A stretch of 64,000 nt of DNA from JACCXG01 sp963836735 (GTDB taxonomy: Bacteria; Acidobacteriota; Vicinamibacteria; Vicinamibacterales; 2-12-FULL-66-21). The notes beneath the pieces are model-generated. The model did no database searches. It had not been told where the DNA came from and worked only from the letters and a program-made list of their open reading frames with translations. Positions 1 to 9,250 of this stretch are shown piece after piece. The position numbers and the translations under genes were made by a program. The number at the start of each line of letters is the position of its first letter. Position 1 is the stretch's first letter. Location of the stretch: NCBI GenBank assembly GCA_963836735.1, contig CAWIKP010000037.1, forward strand, positions 186,001-250,000. The letters run 5' to 3'.

Positions 1-2
1 GG

Positions 3-517
3 ATCGAGGCGCTCTACATCGCCGACGCGGGGCTGGCAGTGGTTCTGGCCGAACTGCGCACGCTTCCGGACTGGAGCCCGATCCTGCAGGGGGGCTGTCC
101 GGTCGAGCGCCGCACAGGGTTCGTTCCTGGGTTCCGCGTCCATCGCTGGTGGCACGGTGTTTCTATGTTGCGGCGGGCGATCGCTGTTCGAACAGCTCGC
201 ACGGGAGTCGGCGGCCAGTCCCGTTCCCGCTCGCCGTACCCTGGCGTGGCATCCATATCTCTGGTCGTCGTGGAATGCCTTGACCGGCCAGCCCGGTTCG
301 GGCCGCTTCTTCCTGCTCTCTCTCCTAAAAGACGACGAGGAGGGGGATGCGGATGAGGGGGCCGATCTCAATGGCGTGGTGGTGGTGCGGTCGGAGGCGA
401 TTCGGCCCGATGGCCTCCGCCGCGCGGTCGAGGCGCTGGTGGCGAGGGAGCCCGGCGATCCCGGCACACGGGATCCCGGCCGCGGTGCGGGTGCTCCGAT
501 GGCGGGAGGTCCGCTGA
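3..517 (+). CDS. pilus-assembly (PilX-like) protein, 5'-truncated, two frame breaks
   Basis: The window opens inside this gene. The first residues read I-E-A-L-Y-I-A-D-A-G-L-A, like the segment just after the hydrophobic helix of PilX/minor-pilin-type proteins (typically EALYAAEAGLE). The text then continues in a second frame from about position 115 (A-G-G-T-V-F-L-C-C-G-G-R-S-L-F-E-Q-L) and in a third frame after about 465, ending R-V-L-R-W-R-E-V-R and a TGA at 515-517. The frames join smoothly, so I treat it as one protein with two single-base frame errors. The N-terminal prepilin peptide lies outside the window. The function, a minor component of a type IV pilus or type II secretion pseudopilus, is inferred from this short motif only. 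No other pilus gene is visible. Confidence 0.4.
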
Positions 518-559
518 GGTCGCCGGGGCGGAGAGCGTATACTGGCTTGAAGGGAAAGC

Positions 560-1157
560 ATGAAACGCCTGATTGTGAGCGTTGCCCGTGTCGTGGCGCC
601 GGCCTTGTCAGCGGTGATCCTTGCAGGATCGGCTGGGGCCGTTCAGGCGCAGACGCCCACGCTCGGTGACGTGGCGAAGAAGGAAGCCGATCGCCGTAAG
701 GCGCAGCCGCCCTCCGGGAAGGTCTACACCAATAAGGATCTGCCGGCGTCGGCTCAGCTCCCCGCCGGCGGCGGGCCGGGAAACGGCCACACCCGTCGAT
801 CCGGTCGCCGCCGCCACGGCCGAGAAGCCTGCCGAGCAGAAGCCCGAAGGCGAGGCGAAGCCCGAAGGCGAGACCAAAGACGAAGCGTGGTGGAAGAACC
901 GGATCATGTCGACCCGCGAAGAGCTGCGACGCAACGAGATGTTCGCCGAGGCGCTTCAGACCCGCATCAACGCGCTCAGCCGGGACTACACGAGCCGGGA
1001 CAATCCTGCGCAGCGGAGACAGATTGGTCAGGATCGCGCCGAGGCGCTGTCCGAGCTCAACCGCGTGAAGCAGGACGTCGAGCGGGGCAAGAAACAGATT
1101 GCCGACATCGAAGAGGAGGCGCGGAAGGCCAGCGTTCCTCCCGGCTGGCTCCGCTGA
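560..1157 (+). CDS. small exported coiled-coil protein, unknown function
   Basis: The ATG at 560 follows a purine-rich site (GAAGGGAAAGC) and a TATACT hexamer at 538-543 that could be the -10 box. The first ~31 residues form a clear Sec signal peptide (K-R-L, hydrophobic core, A-Q-A cleavage). The mature part begins T-P-T-L-G-D-V-A-K-K-E and runs through a proline/alanine and E-G-E-A-K-P linker. A charged, probably coiled-coil C-terminal half starts with W-W-K-N-R and ends P-P-G-W-L-R. The frame changes once near 775, consistent with a one-base error; both halves are clearly one protein of about 198 residues. It lies directly upstream of a response regulator. I do not recognise a named family; related short exported proteins seem common in acidobacteria (inference). 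Confidence 0.6.
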
Positions 1158-1171
1158 TCCGTTCCCCCCGC

Positions 1172-2565
1172 GTGCCCGCTCCCGCCGTCATTCTTCTCGT
1201 CGAAGACAAGGATTCTCTACGGACGATGCTCCGGCTGGCGCTGGAGCGTCAGGGGCATTCCGTCCTCGAGGCGAAGGACCAGCCCGAAGCCGTGAAACAA
1301 CTGCAGCAGGGGCAGCCGGCAGTGGTGCTGTCGGATCTGCGCCTGCCTGACGGCGACGGCTTCGGGGTGCTGCGCGCCTCGAAGGAGATCGATCCCGACG
1401 TTCCGGTCATCGTCATGACCGCCTACGGCAGCATCGAGGATGCGGTGTCCGCGATGAAGGAAGGGGCGATGGACTTCCTCGCGAAGCCCGTCGACCCCGA
1501 TCATCTGCTCCTCCTCGTTGCCCGCGCGCTCGACCAGCGCCGCATCGTCACCGAAAACCTGCTGTTGAAAGAGGAGCTGGCGGTCCGGCGCGGGGCGCCG
1601 CTGCTCGTGGGCGAGAATCCGTCGCTGCGTAAGGTCTACGGCGTCGCTCCAGCGGGCCGCGGCGACCGATACCACCGTCTTGATCGAAGGGGAAAGCGGA
1701 ACCGGCAAGGAGCTGTTCGCGCGATCGCTGCACGCGCTCAGCCCGCGTGCGGATGCGCCGTTCGTGGCGATCAACTGCGCCGCCATTCCCGAGAACCTGC
1801 TCGAGACCGAGTTGTTCGGGCACGAGAAGGGGGCGTTCACCGGGGCAGTGGCGCGCAAGCCCGGGAAGTTCGAGATCGCGCACCGCGGCACGCTGTTCCT
1901 CGACGAAATCGGCGATCTGCCGCTCACACTGCAGGCGAAGATACTGCGCGCCCTCGAGGAGAAACGCTTCGAGCGCGTCGGTGGCACGGCGCCGGTGCAG
2001 GTGGACGTGCGGCTGGTGGCGGCGACGAACCGCGGGATGAAAGCAGCGGTCGCCGCGCGACGGTTTCGCGAGGATCTCTACTTCCGGTTGTCGGTCTTTC
2101 CGATCACCGTGCCGCCGCTCCGCGAGCGCCCCGGCGACATTCCGCTGCTGGCACGCCATTTCGTCGACCGGTTCTGCCGGGATCTCAACAAGAAGCCGCT
2201 GGTCCTTTCTCCGCAGGCGGTGGAGGCAGCTTCAGACCTACTACTGGCCGGGGAACGTGCGCGAGCTGCAGAACTGCATCGAACGTGCGGTCATCCTGGC
2301 GGAATCCGAGACGATCCTCCCGCGGCACCTGAACCTGTCGTTCGTTGCCCCGCCCGCCGCCGAGGAGCCGCCGAGTCCCTGGGAACAGATCGATCTGAGC
2401 GGGACTCTGGTCGAGGCCAGCCGCAGGGTCCTGCGCGAGGCCGAGAAGCACAAGATCGAGCAGGTGCTTCACGAGGCCGACAACAACAAGGGTAGAGCCG
2501 CGGAACTGCTCGGGATCACCTACAAGATGTTCCTCACGAAGCTGAAGGAACACCGTATCGAGTAG
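1172..2565 (+). CDS. NtrC-family sigma-54-dependent response regulator
   Basis: A transcription activator of about 464 residues with the standard three-part plan. An N-terminal receiver domain has the acidic pair E11-D12 and phospho-acceptor D55 in L-S-D-L-R-L-P-D. A central AAA+ domain shows Walker A (G-E-S-G-T-G-K-E), the sigma-54 contact motif G-A-F-T-G-A, Walker B (G-T-L-F-L-D-E-I-G-D-L) and the conserved W-P-G-N-V-R-E-L. The C-terminal Fis-type helix-turn-helix (N-K-G-R-A-A-E-L-L-G-I) binds DNA. The GTG start at 1172 is chosen because the receiver begins right after it. Two frame breaks, near 1645 and 2240, split it into three pieces that join without loss of motifs. No partner histidine kinase is in the window, so the signal is unknown. 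Confidence 0.85.
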
Positions 2566-2568
2566 CCT

Positions 2569-3668
2569 TCAGCCGCGGATGCCGATCCTGGCGAGGGCCT
2601 GGGTGATCTCGGCAGGCGTGATATCGGTCGCGACCTGAGTCGACCCGATGCTGGTGGGCAGGACGAAGTGCAGGGTTCCCGCAATCACCTTCTTGTCGCG
2701 GCCCATGGCCTGGAGCAGTTCTGACGCCGGCAGATCGGCAACCGGCGGCAGCGGTCCCATCTTCGCAATCAACGCTGCCAGCGCATCACGGTCGGATTCA
2801 GCGAACAGCTTCCGTGTGACGCCGAGCTCGGCCGCCGCGAGCATGCCGTACCCCACCGCCTCGCCGTGCCGGAAGCGCCGGTACTTGGTGACCGCTTCGA
2901 GCGCGTGCGCGGTGGTGTGGCCGAAGTTGAGCGCCCGGCGCGGCCCCGACTCCCGCTCGTCGCGGCTGACCACGTCGGCCTTGATGCCGCACGACTCGGC
3001 GATCACCGGCAGCAGCGCGGCCGTGTCGCGGGCGAAGAGCTTCGGCAGGTCCGTCGCCAGACGATCGAACAGGCTGCGGCTCGCGATCACGCCGTACTTC
3101 ACCGCTTCATAGAGGCCCGCGCGGAACTCGCGTCGCGGCAGCGTCGCGAGCAGCACCGGGATCGACGAGCACCGCGAGCGGCTGATGGTACGCGCCGATC
3201 AGGTTCTTGCCGAGCGGATGGTTCACCCCGGTCTTCCCCCCGATGGCGCTGTCAATCTGCGCCAGGAGCGTCGTCGGCATCTGCACGACCGGGATGCCGC
3301 GCAGGAAGGTGGCCGCGGCGAAGCCGGTGATGTCGCCGACGACCCCGCCGCCGAGCGCGATGAGGCAGCTGGCACGATCGGCCGACGCCTTGATCAAGGC
3401 GTCGTAGATCCGCATGACCGTGCTGACGTTCTTGTAGCGTTCGCCGTCGGGGAGCAGGATCGGCTCCTCGCGCGTCACGGCGCTCATGGTCTCGCCGTGC
3501 AGTCCCCACACCTGAGCGGTGGATACGACGAAGCGCCGTGGCCGGGGCACGGACCGTATCGAGAAGCGCGGGAAGCGCGGAGGCTGCCCCGGCACCGATT
3601 TCAATCGGATATGTCGCCGAGGCCGTGCGGACCTCGACGGTGACGGGAACGGCTACCGCGTGTGGCAG
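2569..3668 (-). CDS. aroB: 3-dehydroquinate synthase
   Basis: Second step of the shikimate pathway: converts DAHP to 3-dehydroquinate using NAD and a divalent metal in the cytosol. Diagnostic motifs: G-G-G-V-V-G-D (NAD binding), P-T-T-L-L-A-Q-I-D-S-A-I-G-G-K-T-G-V-N-H, and the metal-binding N-F-G-H-T-T-A-H-A-L-E. Two frame breaks, near 3155 and 3540, divide the text. The N-terminal part (A-T-Y-P-I-E-I-G-A-G) reads in a third frame. No ATG, GTG or TTG lies in frame upstream of it. The end given here is a CTG and is approximate; another indel may hide the real start. It converges on the response regulator with 3 bp between stops and diverges from nadB across about 50 bp. Confidence 0.85.
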
Positions 3669-3718
3669 TTTCCGGCGTCGCCTCAGCTTCGGTCTAAGAT
3701 AACAGGATCGGACACCGC

Positions 3719-5301
3719 GTGGACCTCTCCGCAGACTACCTCATCATCGGAAGTGGCATCGCGGGACTGCGCGCGGTTGCGGAACTCAGCCCGGCAGGAG
3801 AGGTGCTGGTCCTCACGAAAGCCGAGCCCGACGAAGGCAACACCGGGCACGCGCAAGGAGGGATCGCCGCGGCGGTCGGACCGGGAGATTCGCCGGAGCT
3901 TCACGCCGCCGACACGCTGGCGGCGGGCGACGGCCTGTGCGACGAGCGGGCGGTGCGGGCGCTCGTCGAAGACGGTCCGCGATTCGTCCGCGAGCTGATG
4001 GAGTGGGGCGCGCGGTTCGACCGCGAGCCCGACGGGCAGCCGGCGCTGGCAATCGAAGGGGCGCACAGCGTGCGGCGTGTCCTCCACGCGAGGGATGCGA
4101 CCGGCCGCGAAATCGGCAGCGTGCTGTACAAGCGGATCTCGGCGATGCCGCGGGTCAGGGCGCACGCCCACGCGCGGGTCGTGGACCTGCTCATCGAAGG
4201 CGGCCGCTGCGCCGGAGTCAAATATCTCGCTGACGACGGCGTCGATTGGGATGGCGCGGGCGAAGGCCGTGCTCCTCGCGACCGGCGGCGCCGGCCACGT
4301 CTATCGCGATACGACCAATCCTTCGGTTGCGACCGGGGACGGCATCGCGATGGCGTATCGCGGCGGCGCCAGGGTGGCGGATCTGGAGTTCGTTCAGTTC
4401 CACCCGACGGCGTTGATGCTGCCGGGAGAGCCACGATTCCTGCTGTCGGAGGCGCTGCGGGGCGAAGGCGCGCGGCTCCTGAATGCCGAGGGGGAGTCGT
4501 TCATGAGCCGCTACGACCCGGCGGGCGACATGGCTCCGCGCGATCGCGTCGCGCGCGCCATCGTCCGGGAGACGCAGCGGACCGGCGCTGTTTACCTCTC
4601 GATGGAGCACCTGGACCCGGCGTTCGTCCATTCCAGGTTTCCGCTGATCTCCGACGCGTGCAAGCGGGTCGGGCTCGACCTGGCGCGCGACCGGATCCCC
4701 GTCGGTCCTGCGGCCCACTACGTGATGGGCGGAGTCCAGACCGACATCGATGGCCGCACATCGATCCCTGGTCTGTATGCGGCCGGGGAAGTGGCCTGCA
4801 CCGGCGTGCACGGCGCGAACCGCCTGGCGAGCAATTCGCTCCTCGAGGGCCTGGTGTTCGGCGCCCGCGCCGGCTGTGCGATGCGGGGCGACCAGCGCGG
4901 CGAGTGGCCGATGGAGGCGTCCAGGGTCATCGAGTTCGACGCCGCTCGCCACCGGCGCCTCGAGTCGACTGAGGATTGCGGCGGCCGGGTCAGCGTTCAG
5001 GAAGTTCAGGATCTGATGTGGCGCCAGGTCGGCCTGTTTCGCGATCGCGAAGGGCTGACGCGGGCGCTCGCCATCCTCGATCCCGCCTGGCGCGCGATCG
5101 ATGCACGCATCGCCGGCGGCGAGCCGCTCGATGCGGCGGCGTGGCGTGAGGCGAGCATCCTCACGGTGGGCCGGCTTGATTGCGCGCGCGGCTTTGCGCC
5201 GCGAGGAGAGCCGGGGCGGCCACTTCCGCTCCGATTTCCCGAAACGCGACGATATACACTGGAAACGACGGGCTTCAGAGACCCGGGAAGGCGGGGTCTG
5301 A
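3719..5301 (+). CDS. nadB: L-aspartate oxidase
   Basis: Flavoenzyme oxidising L-aspartate to iminoaspartate, first step of de novo NAD synthesis. The N-terminal FAD fingerprint (Y-L-I-I-G-S-G-I-A-G-L-R-A), G-N-T-G-H-A-Q-G-G-I-A-A-A, the H-S-V-R-R-V-L-H active-site region and the later G-L-Y-A-A-G-E-V-A-C-T-G-V-H-G-A-N-R-L-A define the succinate dehydrogenase/NadB flavoprotein subfamily. The GTG start at 3719 is followed at once by the dinucleotide fold. A TAAGAT hexamer at 3695-3700 may be the -10 box. Frame breaks occur near 4260 and 5178. After the second, the gene closes with E-T-R-E-G-G-V and a TGA that lies inside a GGGTCT-type palindromic repeat arm. nadA and nadC are not nearby. Confidence 0.85.
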
Positions 5302-5362
5302 GAGGCGCGACAACCGGGCGGATGCACTCATCGTTCGTGGGGCCGGGTCTTCAGACCCGGCC
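5279..5362. repeat. palindromic repeat pair at the nadB-proS junction
   Basis: Two palindromes lie close together. The first, degenerate, is AGACCC...GGGTCT at 5279-5298 and its right arm runs into the nadB TGA. The second is a clean copy of the dispersed palindrome at 5341-5362: arms GGCCGGGTCT and AGACCCGGCC separated by TC. The same 22-bp sequence recurs at 28387 and 30279, with variants at 30222, 51505 and 53705. There is no T-run after it, so it is not a standard terminator. Confidence 0.75.
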
Positions 5363-5389
5363 TGCATGGAGTCAGGCAGGATTCGAGGA

Positions 5390-6869
5390 ATGGCGCAGCA
5401 GACCAACAGCACGAAAGCGGAGAAGGACGGCGCGGGTCAGGTGACCGAGATCACGCCGCAGTCCCAGGATTTTTCCCAGTGGTACCTCGACGTGGTCCGG
5501 CGGGCGGAGCTTGCCGACTACACGCCGGTCAAGGGCTGCATGGCCATTCGTCCGTACGGCTACGCAATCTGGGAACTGATTCAGCAGGCGCTCGACCGGC
5601 GCTTCAAGGCGACCGGGCACGTCAACGCCTATTTCCCGCTGTTCATTCCTGCCAGCCTGCTGATGAAGGAGAAGGAGCACGTCGAAGGCTTCGCGCCGCA
5701 GGTGGCCTGGGTCACCAAAGGTGGTGACGAGGAGCTCGCCGAACCGCTGGTCGTGCGTCCGACGTCCGAGGCGATCATCGGCACGCTCTACTCGAAGTGG
5801 ATTCAGTCCTGGCGCGATCTCCCCGTTCTGATCAATCAGTGGGCGAACGTCGTGCGTTGGGAGAAGGTGACACGGCCGTTCCTGCGGACCACCGAGTTCC
5901 TCTGGCAGGAAGGGCACACCGCGCACGAGACCGAGGCCGAAGCACAGACGGAGACGCTGCAGATTCTCGCGCTCTACAAGGAGTTCGCCGAAAACGAGCT
6001 GGCGATGCCGGTCGTCGACGGACAGAAGAGCGACAGCGAGAAGTTCGCCGGCGCATCGAAGACCTACTCGATCGAGGCGCTGATGGGCGATGGCCGGGCG
6101 CTGCAGGCCGGGCACCTCGCACAACCTCGGTCAGAACTTCGCCAAGGCTTTCGAGATTCAGTTCCAGGGCCGCGACAAGACGCTGCAGCATGCCTGGACG
6201 ACGTCGTGGGGGGTATCGACGCGGATGATCGGCGGCCTGATCATGACGCACGGCGACGACAACGGGTTGATCCTGCCGCCGCGGGTTGCGCCGTATCAGG
6301 TGGTGATCGTGCCGATCCCGCGCGGCAACTGGCAGGAGACCGTGCTGCCCAGGGCCCGGGAAATCGAGGCCGAGCTGACGCGTCACGGGGTTCGCGTGAT
6401 GCTCGATGCGCGCGACGCCTACACGCCCGGATGGAAGTTTGCGGAGTGGGAGCTCCGGGGAGCGCCGCTGCGGATCGAGATCGGTCCCAAGGATCTCGAG
6501 AAGTCGCAGGTCGTCGTGGCGCGGCGCGACACGCGCACGAAGTCGCCGGTGCCGATGGACAACCTGACCGGTGCCATCGTGGATCTCCTCGCTGAAATCC
6601 AGAAGGCGCTGTTCGATCGCGCGCTCCGGTTCCGGGAGGAGCACACCACGCGAGTCGGCGGCTACGAGGAATTCAAGAGCGCGATGGAGGGGCGTCCAGG
6701 GTTCGTGATCGCCGGCTGGTGCGGCAGCGGCGAGTGCGAAGCCGCGATCAAGGCGGAGACCCAGGCCACGCTCCGCAACATCCCATTCGGCAGTGAGAAC
6801 GTGAGCGGGACCTGCGTCAAGTGCGGCAAGCCGTCCAACGTCGAGGCCTGGTTCGCGAAGGCGTACTAA
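5390..6869 (+). CDS. proS: prolyl-tRNA synthetase, archaeal/eukaryotic type
   Basis: Charges tRNA-Pro with proline. This is the class II enzyme of the archaeal-like type, about 493 residues, without the bacterial editing insertion. It shows the W-Y-L-D-V-V start region, R-P-T-S-E (motif 2 area) and F-L-R-T-T-E-F-L-W-Q-E-G-H-T-A-H. The anticodon-binding domain and zinc-binding end (G-W-C-G-S-G-E-C-E, then G-T-C-V-K-C-G-K) follow, and the protein closes with the conserved C-terminal tyrosine (W-F-A-K-A-Y). The ATG at 5390 has GAGGA just upstream. One frame break near 6115 separates the two halves. It lies downstream of nadB after a 22-bp palindrome and converges with the HEAT-repeat gene. Confidence 0.9.
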
Positions 6870-6870
6870 C

Positions 6871-6976
6871 CGCTGGTCCGCTGGTCCGCGGTCCGCCAGT
6901 CCAGCGGAGCGGCCTGGCTGTGGCCTCGCGGTCCAGCGGCCTAGCGGTCCAGCGGTCCAGCGGTCCACGGTCCGCG
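6871..6976. repeat. arm-array hairpin element, GGTCCAGCG family
   Basis: The 108-bp gap between the convergent proS and HEAT-repeat genes is filled by degenerate 9-bp words. The left part repeats CGCTGGTCC/GCGGTCC and the right part repeats its complement, CCAGCGGTCCAGCGG. The two arms can fold on each other over a short loop around 6905-6930. This has the same architecture as the other intergenic elements listed here but a different word. It could act as a two-way transcription barrier between converging genes, though no T-run is present. Confidence 0.6.
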
Positions 6977-6977
6977 C

Positions 6978-7928
6978 CTATTTTCCCAGCTCCGGCGCCT
7001 TCGCGAGTGCCCGTCGCAGCGCCGAGTGGCGCTTCGTGATCCGTTCCCGCTTCACGATCTCGTGAAACGCCTGCGCGAGCTGATGCTGCCAGCGGGCGTC
7101 CCTGGCGCGTGAGAACGCGCCTGCCAGCGGCTCGAGACACGAGTCGTCTCCGATAGTCTGCAGCGCCCCGAGAAACGACGAGGGCAGCGAACCATTCGAT
7201 CGGTCGAGCGTTTCGCGGAGATCGTAGAGCGCGATCCGGCTGCCGCGCAGGGCCAGCGCCTGATGGAGGGCGCCCCGAACGGCCAGCCAGTGCTGCGCCA
7301 TCGTCCGCCGCGGCTCACCTTGCTCGCGCGCGGCCAGTGCTTCGATCAGGCGGTGCAGATCGGCGAGCGGTGCGGCAGGCGCGTGGACGGGGATGGCGTC
7401 GCGCAGGCCGGCAGGATCGTCCGGCAGCTGGCCGCTCAGAGCATCCTCCCAGAGCGCGTCATCGAGCGAGCCGCCGGCGGGCATCCGCGAGTCGCCTGCC
7501 GCGAGGCTGCCAATCGCCTGCCGGACGTCGGCCGGCGCGCTCTCGAGCGCGCTGACGGCAGCCGCGCGGACGCGGCGTTCGGCCGATGGGTCGCGGGCGA
7601 CGGCGAGGAGCATATCGAGCGCCTTGACGTCGGCTCCTGCTTGCGGCCGTCCCATCAACTCGCGCAGCACGGCGATGCCTGCAACCGCGACGTCGCCATG
7701 CGCCGCGATCGCGGTTTCCGCCGCACCTAACGCCCGCTCGTCGCCGGTCGCCTCCAGGACACGCAGAATCGCAATCTGGAACTCTCGATCGGTCGTGCCC
7801 CGACAGGCTTCCACGAGCCGCGCGACGGCCCGCCGGCCGGCGATGATCAGCCGCGCGATCGCGGCCTCCCGCCGGTCGCCGCCGTCCCGCAGTTCTTCGA
7901 TCAGCGACGCTACGTCCGGTGCTGCCAT
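6978..7928 (-). CDS. HEAT-repeat-like helical protein
   Basis: A 316-residue, alanine- and leucine-rich protein that reads as successive pairs of short helices: V-A-S-L-I-E-E-L-R-D, A-I-A-R-L-I-I-A-G-R-R-A-V-A-R-L-V-E-A, I-L-R-V-L-E-A-T-G-D-E-R-A-L-G-A-A. This is the look of HEAT/PBS-lyase repeats, which usually mediate protein-protein contacts. There is no signal peptide or membrane segment. The ATG at 7928 overlaps the end of tatC by 19 bp, so the two are probably translationally coupled. A longer reading of this frame across tatC is only a shadow. Membership in a tatA-tatC operon suggests a role near protein export or its quality control, which is inference only. Confidence 0.6.
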   Translation of the reverse strand: MAAPDVASLIEELRDGGDRREAAIARLIIAGRRAVARLVEACRGTTDREFQIAILRVLEATGDERALGAAETAIAAHGDVAVAGIAVLRELMGRPQAGADVKALDMLLAVARDPSAERRVRAAAVSALESAPADVRQAIGSLAAGDSRMPAGGSLDDALWEDALSGQLPDDPAGLRDAIPVHAPAAPLADLHRLIEALAAREQGEPRRTMAQHWLAVRGALHQALALRGSRIALYDLRETLDRSNGSLPSSFLGALQTIGDDSCLEPLAGAFSRARDARWQHQLAQAFHEIVKRERITKRHSALRRALAKAPELGK

Positions 7929-8806
7929 GTGGTGGAGTCCGCGGCCCCGCGGTGCGACTGTCGAAGGATCAGTCGGTCTCGGGCGGACTTCTTCTTCTGG
8001 AAGACCCACGCGATCCCGATGCTGAGGGTGTAGAGCGCCATCATCGGCCCCGCCATGATGAGCTGCGACATCACGTCGGTGCCAGGGCTGAGGACCGCAC
8101 CGAGGATGAAGATGATGAGCGTCGCGTACTTGAAGTGCCGCGCGAGGAAGCCGGCCGTGACCACACCCATGCGGGCGAGCGCGAACACCAGCACCGGCAT
8201 CTGGAAGATGATGCCGAAGCCGAGCAGCATCTTCATGTACAGCGAGAACGCCGGCCCGATCTTGGGCATGAAGGTGATGAATCCCGGCGTGAAGTCGATG
8301 AAGAACTTCCACGTCGCCGGAAAGGCGATGTAGTGCGAGAAGGCGGCGCCTGTGAAGAAGAAGATCGACGAGGCCCCGACGAATGGAATCGCGAAGCGCT
8401 TCTCGTGCGAGTAGAGACCAGGCGCGACGAAGAGCCAGACCTGGTAGAGCACGAACGGCGCCGCGACGAGCAGGCCCGCCAGGAAGCCCACCTTCATCCA
8501 GAGCATGAAGGCTTCCGACGCCTCCGTCGCGAGCAGCTTGTTCCCTTCCGGGAGCATCTGCTGCATGGGCAGCATGATGAACCGGAAGATGTATTTGTCG
8601 TTGAAGACGAACGCGATCACGCACCCGATCAGGATGCCGATGATCGAGGCGATGAGCCGCTTCCGGAGCTCGTCGAGGTGCTCCAGAAAGGACATCCGAC
8701 CGCCTTCGAGCTCGATCTCTTCGGGGTCGGTCAGTTCGATGAGCGATGTGTCGTCCTCGCGGGCAGACGGCGGCTCTGGCCGCTCGAGCGTCGGAACGGG
8801 CGCCAT
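7910..8806 (-). CDS. tatC: Sec-independent protein translocase TatC
   Basis: Core receptor of the twin-arginine export system, which moves folded proteins across the inner membrane. The intact 298-residue reading has six predicted membrane helices and the family hallmarks M-S-F-L-E-H-L-D-E-L-R-K-R-L (cytoplasmic N-terminus that reads the RR motif), F-V-L-Y-Q-V-W-L-F-V-A-P-G-L-Y and F-G-I-I-F-Q-M-P-V. It carries an acidic N-terminal extension of about 37 residues before the conserved start, longer than the E. coli protein. It follows tatA by 7 bp. A likely substrate in this window is the RR-signal amidase at 42207. Confidence 0.95.
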   Translation of the reverse strand: MAPVPTLERPEPPSAREDDTSLIELTDPEEIELEGGRMSFLEHLDELRKRLIASIIGILIGCVIAFVFNDKYIFRFIMLPMQQMLPEGNKLLATEASEAFMLWMKVGFLAGLLVAAPFVLYQVWLFVAPGLYSHEKRFAIPFVGASSIFFFTGAAFSHYIAFPATWKFFIDFTPGFITFMPKIGPAFSLYMKMLLGFGIIFQMPVLVFALARMGVVTAGFLARHFKYATLIIFILGAVLSPGTDVMSQLIMAGPMMALYTLSIGIAWVFQKKKSARDRLILRQSHRGAADSTTWQHRT

Positions 8807-8813
8807 TCAGGCC

Positions 8814-9110
8814 TTAGACGTGATCGGTTTCGCGTGGAACCGTGTGGTCCGGGCTCTCGGCGTCAGCGAAGTCCGAGGCCGTGGCCTTCGGGGTCGCAGG
8901 CTCAGCCGGCTTGGGAGCGCGCTGGTTCCGCTCCTCCTCGACGCGGATCTCTTCGTCGAGCGTATTGCGGAGCTCGTTGGAAGCCCGCTTGAACTCACCC
9001 AGGCTCTTGCCGAGCGAACGGCCGAGCTCAGGCAGCTTTCGGGGCCCGAAGATAATCAGCGCGAGCGTCAGAATGATGAGGAGCTCGGGCATCCCGATGG
9101 AACCAAACAT
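8814..9110 (-). CDS. tatA: Sec-independent translocase subunit TatA/TatB
   Basis: Pore- or partner-forming subunit of the Tat system, 98 residues. One N-terminal membrane helix (M-P-E-L-L-I-I-L-T-L-A-L-I-I) is followed by the signature F-G-P-R-K-L-P-E-L-G-R-S-L-G, an amphipathic helix and a charged, disordered tail. The ATG at 9110 is chosen because the family starts with a short M-F-G-S-I-G before the helix. Upstream in-frame codons would add a non-conserved leader lying within the promoter. A near-consensus promoter sits 44-72 bp upstream. First gene of the tatA-tatC-HEAT operon. Confidence 0.93.
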   Translation of the reverse strand: MFGSIGMPELLIILTLALIIFGPRKLPELGRSLGKSLGEFKRASNELRNTLDEEIRVEEERNQRAPKPAEPATPKATASDFADAESPDHTVPRETDHV

Positions 9111-9153
9111 AAAGCAAACCCCTGACAGAACGATGGTTGGCCGAATCCTTGTG

Positions 9154-9182
9154 ATTATAGAAACGCTACCCGAGCGGGTCAA
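9154..9182 (-). promoter_or_regulatory. sigma-70-type promoter of tatA-tatC
   Basis: On the minus strand TTGACC is followed by exactly 17 bases and then TATAAT. This is the best -35/-10 match seen in the window. It points at tatA, whose ATG is about 44 bp downstream of the -10 box. Confidence 0.8.
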
Positions 9183-9214
9183 GCGAACCCGGCCGGGGCT
9201 CTGCCCGGAAGTCA

Positions 9215-9244
9215 TTGCGGGCGTGGCACTTGGTCTGTTACGAT
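9215..9244 (+). promoter_or_regulatory. probable promoter of the S41 protease gene, leaderless
   Basis: TTGCGG (9215-9220), 18 bases, then TACGAT (9239-9244). Only six bases separate the -10 box from the ATG at 9251, so transcription would begin at or beside the start codon. There is no Shine-Dalgarno sequence, which fits a leaderless mRNA. Confidence 0.5.
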
Positions 9245-9250
9245 CCCAAC

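Noticed and set aside
5341..5362. 22-bp palindromes as ordinary intrinsic terminators
   Set aside because: No T-run follows any copy, and one copy lies inside the rimO coding sequence.
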